DNA of 64,000 nt from Streptomyces sp. NBC_01460 (GTDB lineage: Bacteria > Actinomycetota > Actinomycetes > Streptomycetales > Streptomycetaceae), in NCBI RefSeq assembly GCF_036227405.1, contig NZ_CP109473.1, forward strand, positions 5,146,001 through 5,210,000, in the 5' to 3' direction. The notes under the pieces are model-generated. The model worked only from the letters and a program-made list of their open reading frames with translations, was not told the origin of the DNA and made no database searches. A program made the position numbers and the translations under genes. Of the stretch, positions 57,323 to 64,000 are shown one piece after another; positions within the stretch are counted from its first letter, which is position 1, and each line of letters starts with the position of its first letter.

Positions 57323-57479
57323 GCTGCCGGGGGCTCTGCCCCGGGCCCCTGCGCCTCAATCGCCGGCGGGGCCGGATTCGGTCGGCCTGTGTCCTCGGTG
57401 TGGCGCCGGGCGGGCTGCCGGGGGCTCTGCCCCCGGACCCCCGCGCCGTGAACGCCGACGGGGCTGAATCCGGTCGGCC
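57323..57479. repeat. Tandem pair of Streptomyces intergenic repeat units
   Basis: Two units of about 65 bp at 57323-57387 and 57414-57479 share GCTGCCGGGGGCTCTGCCCC, a C-rich middle, an AAT/AAC-CGCCG-CGGGGC segment and a final GGTCGGCC. Each can form a hairpin (GGGGGCTCTGCCCC). Similar REP-like elements are common between Streptomyces genes. The rest of the 57272-57525 gap shows nothing else. Confidence 0.7.
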
Positions 57480-57525
57480 AGCGCCTCGGGGGAGGCGGGG
57501 CCGGCCCGGTGGGGGCCGGGCCCGG

Positions 57526-58350
57526 TCAGACCCGGTCCAGCACCCGCGCCAGCAGCGCGCCCATGCGCGTGGCCGAGTCGCGGCCGGCCTGGAGGACCTC
57601 TTCGTGGTTGAGGGGTTCCCCGCTCAGGCCGGCGGCCAGGTTCGTGACCAGGGAGATGCCCAGCACCTCGGCACCCGCCTCACGCGCCGCGATCGCCTCG
57701 AGGACCGTGGACATGCCGACGAGGTCGCCGCCCATGACGCGGACCATGTTGATCTCGGCCGGGGTCTCGTAGTGCGGGCCGGGGAACTGCACGTAGACGC
57801 CCTCTTCGAGGGTCGCGTCGATGTCCTTGCAGAGTGCGCGGAGCCGGGGCGAGTAGAGGTCGGTCAGGTCGACGAAGTTCGCGCCCACGATCGGCGAGGC
57901 CGCCGTGAGGTTGATGTGGTCGCTGATGAGGACCGGCTGGCCGGGGCGCATGCCCTCGCGCAGGCCACCGCACCCGTTCGTCAGGATGACGGTCCGGCAC
58001 CCCGCGGCGGCGGCCGTCCGGACGCCGTGCGCGACGGCGGCCACACCGCGGCCCTCGTAGTAGTGCGTGCGGCCCAGGAAGACCAGGGCCCGCTTCTCCC
58101 CGATCCTGTACGAGCGGATCGTGCCGCCGTGGCCCTCCACGGCCGGAGCCGGGAACCCGGGAAGCTCGGTGACCGGGAACTCGGCCTCCGGAATGCCGAG
58201 CGCATCGCCCGCGGGGGCCCACCCGGAGCCCATCACGAGAGCGACGTCGTGGGTCTCGGCGCCGGTCAGCTCGCGCAGGCGGGCGGCGGCGTCGGCGGCG
58301 GCGGCGTACGGGTCGCCCTGGATGTGGTCCGGAATAACAGATGCGTTCAC
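57526..58350 (-). CDS. Purine nucleoside phosphorylase
   Basis: A 274-residue trimeric-type (PunA) purine nucleoside phosphorylase. Phosphate-site [11 protein letters not shown] (near 46), [27 protein letters not shown] and [15 protein letters not shown] are present. It splits inosine, guanosine and their deoxy forms into base and (deoxy)ribose-1-phosphate, supplying the mutase encoded downstream. GTG 58350 is 7 nt after TACCCT (58363-58358), and the shared palindrome is just upstream. Confidence 0.94.
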   Translation of the reverse strand: MNASVIPDHIQGDPYAAAADAAARLRELTGAETHDVALVMGSGWAPAGDALGIPEAEFPVTELPGFPAPAVEGHGGTIRSYRIGEKRALVFLGRTHYYEGRGVAAVAHGVRTAAAAGCRTVILTNGCGGLREGMRPGQPVLISDHINLTAASPIVGANFVDLTDLYSPRLRALCKDIDATLEEGVYVQFPGPHYETPAEINMVRVMGGDLVGMSTVLEAIAAREAGAEVLGISLVTNLAAGLSGEPLNHEEVLQAGRDSATRMGALLARVLDRV

Positions 58351-58357
58351 GCGGATG

Positions 58358-58387
58358 AGGGTAACCGCTGATTCCCTACGCGCGTAG
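58358..58387 (-). promoter_or_regulatory. Nucleoside-regulon operator at the purine nucleoside phosphorylase promoter
   Basis: A perfect CTACGCGCGTAG at 58376-58387 lies in the -35 region of a promoter whose -10 hexamer is TACCCT (58363-58358). Confidence 0.75.
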
Positions 58388-58454
58388 ATGCGTCCGTGGA
58401 GAGTCTGGCCGGTCGTATTCGTACTTTCGTACAGAAGGGGCCCGGGGGCCGGGT

Positions 58455-58892
58455 TCAGCAGGGGCGCTTGCGGAGGTTCATCACGTAGTCGTGGGGCGCG
58501 CCCGCGGACTCGGCGGCGTCCGCCACCTCGCCCAGGTAGCGGGCCGAGGGCAGCCCGCCCTCGTAGCCGTTGAGGACGTACATCCAGGCCGGTTCCTCGC
58601 CGTCCAGCGTGTGCACGCGCACCCGCATGCGCCGGTAGATGTCGAGGCCGACACCCTCCCAGCGGTCCATGGAGTCCTCGTCCATCGGGGCCAGGTCGTA
58701 CAGCGCGACGAACACCTGGGACCGGGGTGCCTCCACCACCGTGGCCAGCGCGCCCTCCCAGCCCATCTGCTCCCCGCCGAACGTGAGCCGCCAGCCGTTG
58801 AGCCAGCCCGTGCCGCGCAGCGGGGAGTGCGGTGCGCGGCGCGTCATCAGCCGCGCGTCGAGGTTGCCGGCGTACGCGGCGTAGAGCGACAT
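58455..58892 (-). CDS. Gamma-glutamylcyclotransferase-like protein
   Basis: A 145-residue protein with the GGCT/AIG2 fold: N-terminal [10 protein letters not shown] (the YGSL-type loop, here YAGNL), [23 protein letters not shown], the catalytic-type Glu region [21 protein letters not shown], and [19 protein letters not shown]. It may act on gamma-glutamyl compounds. ATG 58892 is 7 nt after TACCCT (58905-58900). It lies between phosphorylase and quinone reductase genes without a clear link to either. Confidence 0.82.
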   Translation of the reverse strand: MSLYAAYAGNLDARLMTRRAPHSPLRGTGWLNGWRLTFGGEQMGWEGALATVVEAPRSQVFVALYDLAPMDEDSMDRWEGVGLDIYRRMRVRVHTLDGEEPAWMYVLNGYEGGLPSARYLGEVADAAESAGAPHDYVMNLRKRPC

Positions 58893-59144
58893 GGGGTCGA
58901 GGGTACGTGAGGCGGCCTGGGGCGTGAGGGTTCCGGCCAGGATCGTCCCCGGTCGTGGGCGGTCCGCGGGAGCGCGGAGGCCGTGGCCCGGCCAGGCCCG
59001 TTCCCGTATGGAGGGCCCCGGGGCGAAGCAGCTTGGCGCGTGCGGGACAATGAACTACGTACTGCATACGCCGGGGCGATCCCCCGGACCCCCGGCCGGG
59101 GCGGCAGACGGCCGTGGGATGACACCACGCGAGGCGGACATTTC

Positions 59145-60584
59145 GTGACCCGGATCGTGATCATCGGCGGCGGCCCCGGCGGCTACGAGGCGGCACTGGT
59201 CGGCGCCCAGCTCGGCGCGGAGGTGACCGTCGTCGACTGCGACGGTCTCGGCGGCGCGTCGGTCCTGACCGACTGCGTGCCCTCCAAGACCCTGATCGCG
59301 ACGGCCGAGGTGATGACCACCTTCGACTCCTCCTACGAGGAGCTCGGCATCATCGTCGCCGACGACACCCCGCACCTGGAGCAGGCCGCGCGGGTGGTCG
59401 GTGTCGACCTCGGCAAGGTCAACCGACGGGTCAAGCGCCTCGCGCTCGCCCAGTCGCACGACATCACCGCGTCCGTCACCCGCGCGGGCGCCCGGGTCAT
59501 GCGCGGCCGGGGCCGGCTGGACGGCCTCCAGGCCGCCGACGGGTCCCGCCAGGTCGTGGTGACCGCCGCCGACGGCACCGAGGAGCGGCTCACCGCCGAC
59601 GCGGTGCTGATCGCGACCGGTGGCCACCCCCGTGAGATCCCGGACGCCCAGCCGGACGGCGAGCGCATCCTGAACTGGACCCAGGTCTACGACCTGGACG
59701 AGCTCCCCGAGGAGCTCATCGTGGTCGGCTCGGGCGTCACCGGCGCCGAGTTCGCCGGTGCCTACCAGGCGCTCGGCTCGCGCGTGACCCTCGTCTCCTC
59801 CCGCGACCGGGTGCTCCCGGGCGAGGACCCGGACGCCGCCGCCGTCCTGGAGGACGTCTTCCGGCGCCGCGGCATGAACGTCATGGCCCGCTCCCGCGCC
59901 CAGTCCGCCAAGCGCGTCGGCGACCGCGTCGAGGTCACCCTGGCCGACGGCCGCGTCATCTCCGGCACGCACTGCCTGATGGCGGTCGGCGCGATCCCCA
60001 ACACCGCGGGCATGGGCCTGGAGGAGTCCGGGGTCCAGCTCAAGGAGTCCGGGCACATCCGGACCGACCGGGTCTCCCGCACCAGCGCCCCCGGCGTGTA
60101 CGCGGCCGGTGACGTCACCGGGATCTTCGCCCTGGCCTCGGTCGCGGCGATGCAGGGCCGCATCGCGATGTACCACTTCCTCGGCGACGCGGTGGCACCG
60201 CTGAACCTGAAGACGGTCTCCGCGAACGTCTTCACCGACCCGGAGATCGCCACCGTCGGTTACAGCCAGGCCGACGTCGACTCCGGCAGGATCGACGCCC
60301 GTGTCGTGAAGCTGCCGCTGCTGCGGAACCCGCGCGCCAAGATGCAGGGCATCAGGGACGGCTTCGTCAAGATCCTCTGCCGGCCGGGCACCGGCATCGT
60401 CGTCGGCGGCTGCGTCGTCGCCCCGAGGGCCAGTGAGCTGATCCACCCGATCTCGCTCGCCGTCGACAACAACCTGACGGTGGAGCAGATCGCCAACGCC
60501 TTCACCGTGTACCCGTCGCTGTCCGGCTCGATCGCCGAAGTGGCACGGCAGTTGCACACGCGGAAGAGCGCCGGCGAGGCGTAG
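59145..60584 (+). CDS. LpdA-type NAD(P)H:quinone reductase (flavoprotein disulfide reductase family)
   Basis: A 479-residue protein with N-terminal FAD site [20 protein letters not shown] site [17 protein letters not shown] and a second FAD motif [14 protein letters not shown]. The family redox pair is incomplete: [15 protein letters not shown] keeps only the second Cys, as I recall for M. tuberculosis LpdA (Rv3303c), which reduces quinones instead of lipoamide. So dihydrolipoamide dehydrogenase activity is unlikely. GTG 59145 is chosen because the Rossmann motif starts three residues later. The 252 bp upstream hold no other clear feature. Confidence 0.88.
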   Translation: MTRIVIIGGGPGGYEAALVGAQLGAEVTVVDCDGLGGASVLTDCVPSKTLIATAEVMTTFDSSYEELGIIVADDTPHLEQAARVVGVDLGKVNRRVKRLALAQSHDITASVTRAGARVMRGRGRLDGLQAADGSRQVVVTAADGTEERLTADAVLIATGGHPREIPDAQPDGERILNWTQVYDLDELPEELIVVGSGVTGAEFAGAYQALGSRVTLVSSRDRVLPGEDPDAAAVLEDVFRRRGMNVMARSRAQSAKRVGDRVEVTLADGRVISGTHCLMAVGAIPNTAGMGLEESGVQLKESGHIRTDRVSRTSAPGVYAAGDVTGIFALASVAAMQGRIAMYHFLGDAVAPLNLKTVSANVFTDPEIATVGYSQADVDSGRIDARVVKLPLLRNPRAKMQGIRDGFVKILCRPGTGIVVGGCVVAPRASELIHPISLAVDNNLTVEQIANAFTVYPSLSGSIAEVARQLHTRKSAGEA

Positions 60585-60602
60585 CGCGTACCGCTCGTTC
60601 AC

Positions 60603-60638
60603 AGGCGGGGCCCCGTATACCACTGCGGGGCCCCGCCT
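60603..60638 (+). terminator. Hairpin terminator after the quinone reductase gene
   Basis: AGGCGGGGCCCCG (60603-60615) and CGGGGCCCCGCCT (60626-60638) pair perfectly over 13 bp with a 10-nt loop. Confidence 0.85.
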
Positions 60639-60706
60639 ATGTACAACTTCTCTTATTCGGCGCAAACTGCTGAAAAGCAACGTACGGCCAGGTTACTGTC
60701 AGTTTC

Positions 60707-61675
60707 GTGTTCGCTGCAGAACGTCGTCAATTGATCCTCGAAATGGTGCGCGCCAACGGGGCGGTATCGCTCCGTGAGCTCGCCCGCGTCGTCCAGACCT
60801 CCGAAGTGACCGTACGGCGGGACGTGCGGGCGCTGGAGGCAGAAGGACTCCTCGACCGCCGGCACGGCGGTGCGGTCTTGCCGGGCGGTTTTACGCGGGA
60901 GTCCGGCTTTCCGCAGAAATCCCATCTCTCCACCGCGGAGAAGACCGCCATCGCCGACCTGGCGGCCGGTCTGGTCGGTGAGGGCGAGGCCATCGTGGTC
61001 GGCGCCGGAACGACCACGCAGGAGCTGGCCCGCCGGCTCGCGCGGGTGCCCGGCCTGACCGTGGTCACCAACTCGCTGCTGGTCGCCCAGGCGTTGGCCC
61101 ATGCCAACCGGGTGGAAGTGGTGATGACCGGCGGCACGCTGCGCGGGAGCAACTACGCGCTCGTCGGCAGCGGTGCCGAGCAGTCGCTCCACGGACTGCG
61201 CGTGACCCGGGCGTTCCTGTCCGGGAGCGGGCTGACCGCGGAGCGCGGACTGTCCACGTCCAACATGCTCTCCGCGAGTGTGGACCGGGCGCTGGTGCAG
61301 GCCGCGGCCGAGGTGGTGGTCCTGGCGGACCACACCAAGCTCGGCTCCGACACCATGTTCCAGACCGTGCCCACGGACCTCATCACCCGTCTGGTGACGG
61401 ACGAGCCGCCGGTCCACGACGAGCGTGCGGCCACCGAGCTGCAGGCCCTGGCCGACCAGGGGGTGGAGATCACGGTGGCGGGGCCCGACGCGGATTCCGC
61501 CGCCGGCGACGCCCTTCCGCAGGGCCGCCAGCCGCGGCAGGACATGCCGCTGCCGGGCCAACGGCGCACCCAGGGCGGCCACGGGGGGCCGGGAGGCCTC
61601 GGTCCCCAGCTGCGCAGCGCGGCGGCCATGGCGGAGGGGCCGGTGGGCAGGGTGGCGGATCTGCGGCGCCGGTAG
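60707..61675 (+). CDS. DeoR-family transcriptional regulator
   Basis: A 322-residue regulator with an N-terminal DeoR helix-turn-helix (ERRQLILEMVRANGAVSLRELARVVQTSEVTVRRDVRAL) and a sugar-phosphate-sensing domain (about 75-235; GAGTTTQELARRL, VVTNSLLVAQALA, MTGGTLRGSNYALVG, VLADHTKLG). A disordered Gln/Gly/Pro-rich tail of about 60 residues follows. DeoR proteins answer to sugar phosphates, so deoxyribose- or ribose-phosphate is a natural ligand, and it is the best local candidate for binding CTACGCGCGTAG (inference). GTG 60707 is 7 nt after TACTGT (60694-60699); no palindrome copy is seen in its own promoter. Confidence 0.9.
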   Translation: MFAAERRQLILEMVRANGAVSLRELARVVQTSEVTVRRDVRALEAEGLLDRRHGGAVLPGGFTRESGFPQKSHLSTAEKTAIADLAAGLVGEGEAIVVGAGTTTQELARRLARVPGLTVVTNSLLVAQALAHANRVEVVMTGGTLRGSNYALVGSGAEQSLHGLRVTRAFLSGSGLTAERGLSTSNMLSASVDRALVQAAAEVVVLADHTKLGSDTMFQTVPTDLITRLVTDEPPVHDERAATELQALADQGVEITVAGPDADSAAGDALPQGRQPRQDMPLPGQRRTQGGHGGPGGLGPQLRSAAAMAEGPVGRVADLRRR

Positions 61676-61697
61676 GGGCACCCGGTCGACGAGTCCG

Positions 61698-62318
61698 TCA
61701 GCCGGCTGACGGACCCAAGGGTTCGCCGTCGCCCGGACCGGCCTTCAGTCCGCGCAGTGTCAGCCGCAACAGGCGGTCGGCCAGGGCGGGATCGGCCGGG
61801 GTCTGCTCCGCGGCCAGCGCGATCGCGTTCGTCAGCTGCAACAGGTCGTCGATGGACACGTCCGCCCGGACCGAACCGCTCGACTGGGCGCGGGTCAGCA
61901 GGCGCGCTCCTGCCTGGCGCAACGGCACATGGCAGGACGTCAGCGCCGAAGTCGCGTCCCCCGGGGCCGACATGAGCGCCTGTGCCAGGCCGCGGTACTC
62001 ACCCGCATGGGTGACGATCGCACCCAGCCACTCCACCAGCGCGGTGCACGGCCGGTCGGCCTGCGCCAGCTCGCGGGAGCGGGCGAGCAGGGCGGTCAGG
62101 GCTTCCTGGAACACCGCGTTCATCAGGGCCTGGCGGTTCGGGAAGTGCCGGTACAAGGTGCCGATGCCCACACCCGCCCGCCGGGCGATGTCCTCCAGCG
62201 AGGCGTCCGTGCCCCGGTCGGCGAAGGACGTGCGGGCCTCGCGCAGCAGCCGGTCGTAGTTGCGGCGCGCGTCGGCGCGCATCGGCCGGGCCGGTGTCGG
62301 TGCCGTGCTCATGGCCAT
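61698..62318 (-). CDS. TetR-family transcriptional regulator
   Basis: A 206-residue TetR protein with helix-turn-helix SLEDIARRAGVGIGTLYRHFPNRQALMNAVF (about 40-70) and a helical ligand domain with ALVEWLGAIVTHAGEYRGLA and a C-terminal SSGSVRADVSIDDLLQLTNAIALAAEQ. ATG 62318 has AGGAGG 8 nt upstream. It lies downstream of the carboxylase gene on the same strand after a 92-bp gap; target unknown. Confidence 0.9.
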   Translation of the reverse strand: MAMSTAPTPARPMRADARRNYDRLLREARTSFADRGTDASLEDIARRAGVGIGTLYRHFPNRQALMNAVFQEALTALLARSRELAQADRPCTALVEWLGAIVTHAGEYRGLAQALMSAPGDATSALTSCHVPLRQAGARLLTRAQSSGSVRADVSIDDLLQLTNAIALAAEQTPADPALADRLLRLTLRGLKAGPGDGEPLGPSAG

Positions 62319-62410
62319 CGCCCTGTCCTCCTGGTGTCCGCTCCGCGTCCCAAGGATGCCACTGGGGGCCCGGCAGGTGCCGGGCCCCCAGGGGAAGACG
62401 GAGCGGGTGC

Positions 62411-64000
62411 TCAGTCCTTGATCTCGCAGATCGCGGCGCCGGACGACACCGAGGTGCCGACCTCCGCCGCCAGGCCCTTCACCGTGCCCGAGCGGTGGGC
62501 GTTGAGGGGCTGCTCCATCTTCATCGCTTCGAGGACGACGATGAGGTCGCCTTCCTTGACCTCCTGGCCTTCCTCGACGGCGATCTTGACGATGGTTCCC
62601 TGCATCGGGGAGGCGAGGGTGTCGCCGGAGGCGGCCGAGCCGGCCTTCTTCGCCGCGCGGCGCTTGGGCTTCGCCCCGGCGGCGAGGCCGGTGCGCGCCA
62701 GGCTCATGCCGAGCGAGGAGGGGAGGGAGACCTCCAGGCGCTTGCCGCCGACCTCGACGACGACGGTCTCGCGGCCGGACTCCTCGTCGGCATCCTGGTC
62801 CGCGGGGACCGCGAAGGGCTTGATCTCGTTGACGAACTCCGTCTCGATCCACCGGGTGTGGATCCGGAAGGGGTCCGAGGTGAACGCCGGGTCCGCGACG
62901 ACCGCACGGTGGAAGGGGATGGCGGTCGCCATGCCCTCGACCTGGAACTCGGCCAGGGCGCGCGCGGCGCGCTGAAGGGCCTGCTCGCGGGTCGCGCCCG
63001 TCACGATCAGCTTGGCCAGGAGGGAGTCCCAGGCCGGGCCGATGACGCTGCCGGACTCGACACCGGCGTCCAGGCGGACGCCCGGACCGGTCGGCGGGGC
63101 GAAGAGGGTGACGGTGCCGGGGGCGGGCAGGAAGCCACGGCCCGGGTCCTCACCGTTGATGCGGAACTCGAAGGAGTGCCCGCGCACCGCGGGGTCGCCG
63201 TAGCCGAGCTCCTCGCCGTCGGCGATGCGGAACATCTCGCGCACGAGGTCGAGGCCGGTGACCTCCTCGGTGACCGGGTGCTCGACCTGGAGGCGGGTGT
63301 TGACCTCCAGGAAGCTGATCGTGCCGTCGACACCGACGAGGAACTCGACGGTGCCGGCGCCGACGTAGCCGGCTTCCTTCAGGATCGCCTTCGACGCCGC
63401 GTACAGCTCCGCGTTCTGGGCCTCGGACAGGAACGGCGCCGGGGCCTCCTCCACGAGCTTCTGGTGGCGGCGCTGGAGCGAGCAGTCACGGGTGGAGACG
63501 ACGACGACGTTGCCGTGGGTGTCGGCCAGGCACTGGGTCTCCACGTGCCGGGGCTTGTCGAGGTAGCGCTCCACGAAGCACTCCCCGCGGCCGAACGCCG
63601 CGACGGCCTCACGGACGGCGGAGTCGTAGAGCTCGGGGATCTCCTCCAGCGTGCGGGCCACCTTCAGGCCGCGGCCGCCACCGCCGAAGGCGGCCTTGAT
63701 CGCGATCGGCAGGCCGTTCTTCTCGGCGAACTCCACGACCTCGGCCGAGCCGGACACCGGGTCGGGCGTGCCGGCCACCAGCGGGGCGCCGGCGCGCTGG
63801 GCGATGTGACGGGCCGCGACCTTGTCGCCGAGGTCCCGGATCGCCTGCGGCGGCGGGCCGATCCACGTCAGACCGGCGTCCAGCACGGCCTGGGCGAACT
63901 CCGCGTTCTCCGACAGGAAGCCGTAACCGGGGTGGATCGCGTCCGCCCCGGAGTCCTTCGCGGCCTGGAGCACCTTGGCCATGTCCAGATAGCTGGCGGC
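62411..64000 (-). CDS. accA2: Acyl-CoA carboxylase alpha chain (biotin carboxylase + biotin carrier), partial
   Basis: The last 529 residues of an actinobacterial acetyl/propionyl-CoA carboxylase alpha chain; the N-terminus lies beyond the window. Biotin carboxylase motifs: [62 protein letters not shown] and [19 protein letters not shown] linker with [11 protein letters not shown] leads to the biotin carrier domain with EAMKMEQPL near the end. It carboxylates biotin for acetyl- and propionyl-CoA carboxylation in lipid and polyketide precursor supply. The symbol follows the S. coelicolor name by position and domain layout. Confidence 0.93.
   Translation of the reverse strand, partial: AASYLDMAKVLQAAKDSGADAIHPGYGFLSENAEFAQAVLDAGLTWIGPPPQAIRDLGDKVAARHIAQRAGAPLVAGTPDPVSGSAEVVEFAEKNGLPIAIKAAFGGGGRGLKVARTLEEIPELYDSAVREAVAAFGRGECFVERYLDKPRHVETQCLADTHGNVVVVSTRDCSLQRRHQKLVEEAPAPFLSEAQNAELYAASKAILKEAGYVGAGTVEFLVGVDGTISFLEVNTRLQVEHPVTEEVTGLDLVREMFRIADGEELGYGDPAVRGHSFEFRINGEDPGRGFLPAPGTVTLFAPPTGPGVRLDAGVESGSVIGPAWDSLLAKLIVTGATREQALQRAARALAEFQVEGMATAIPFHRAVVADPAFTSDPFRIHTRWIETEFVNEIKPFAVPADQDADEESGRETVVVEVGGKRLEVSLPSSLGMSLARTGLAAGAKPKRRAAKKAGSAASGDTLASPMQGTIVKIAVEEGQEVKEGDLIVVLEAMKMEQPLNAHRSGTVKGLAAEVGTSVSSGAAICEIKD

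Noticed and set aside
59145..60584. Dihydrolipoamide dehydrogenase
   Set aside because: The first redox Cys is missing (GGASVLTDC), which fits LpdA-type quinone reductase instead.

Overview
The window is a high-GC actinobacterial chromosome segment, almost certainly Streptomyces. The evidence is the GC-rich third codon positions, many GTG starts, many promoters whose -10 hexamer sits 6-7 nt before the start codon, and an AfsQ1/AfsQ2/SigQ locus beside a nucleoside-catabolism block. From memory, the gene order resembles the S. coelicolor SCO487x-SCO4921 region. No rRNA, tRNA or CRISPR array was seen.

Left part (1-3500): a LysE-type exporter, a MarR regulator, a flavin monooxygenase and a divergent TetR regulator with two near-identical operator palindromes.

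Surface glycopolymer block (3500-17950): four transcription units of glycosyltransferases and sugar-activation enzymes. The key genes are a NeuB-type synthase without the usual C-terminal domain and a CMP-sugar synthetase fused to a HAD phosphatase. No NeuC epimerase is present, which fits Kdn (deaminated sialic acid) rather than Neu5Ac and agrees with the teichulosonic acid known in Streptomyces walls. Two GT2/polysialyltransferase-like pairs, a GT29-like sialyltransferase-type protein, a three-part pyruvyltransferase fusion, a membrane acyltransferase and two further GT-B-like proteins would assemble and decorate the polymer. Four promoters share a GTTCAC box at a fixed distance (49 or 39 nt) upstream of a TAGC-T -10 hexamer.

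Accessory-looking block (17950-26530): a membrane Ser/Thr kinase, a macro-domain protein, a SigE-family sigma factor with a membrane partner, a uracil-DNA-glycosylase-like domain fused to an R-S-ExE ADP-ribosyltransferase, an unknown protein and a winged-helix DNA-binding protein. The glycosylase-ADP-ribosyltransferase fusion has Asn in place of the catalytic Asp and a perfect 12-bp inverted repeat at its promoter. It is the best candidate for something undescribed.

Nucleoside block (26700-61700, interleaved with other genes): BMP-type lipoprotein, ABC ATPase and two permeases, cytidine deaminase, thymidine phosphorylase, adenosine deaminase, a uridine kinase-like protein, deoxyribose-phosphate aldolase, two aldehyde dehydrogenase genes that look like a split ALDH16, a phosphopentomutase/phosphoglucomutase, purine nucleoside phosphorylase and a DeoR-family regulator. 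Together they would import nucleosides, release bases and convert (deoxy)ribose-1-P to glyceraldehyde-3-P and acetate. Six promoters of this set carry the palindrome CTACGCGCGTAG or a close variant, usually touching the -10 hexamer, so they look like one regulon.

Interleaved genes include a coupled ECF sigma factor and small membrane protein, an L,D-transpeptidase, an MFS/LysR pair with its own operator, the AfsQ1-AfsQ2-lipoprotein operon divergent from SigQ with a perfect AfsQ1 box, an S15-type hydrolase and small secreted proteins. The right end holds a LpdA-type quinone reductase, a TetR regulator and a biotin-dependent carboxylase alpha chain that runs off the window.
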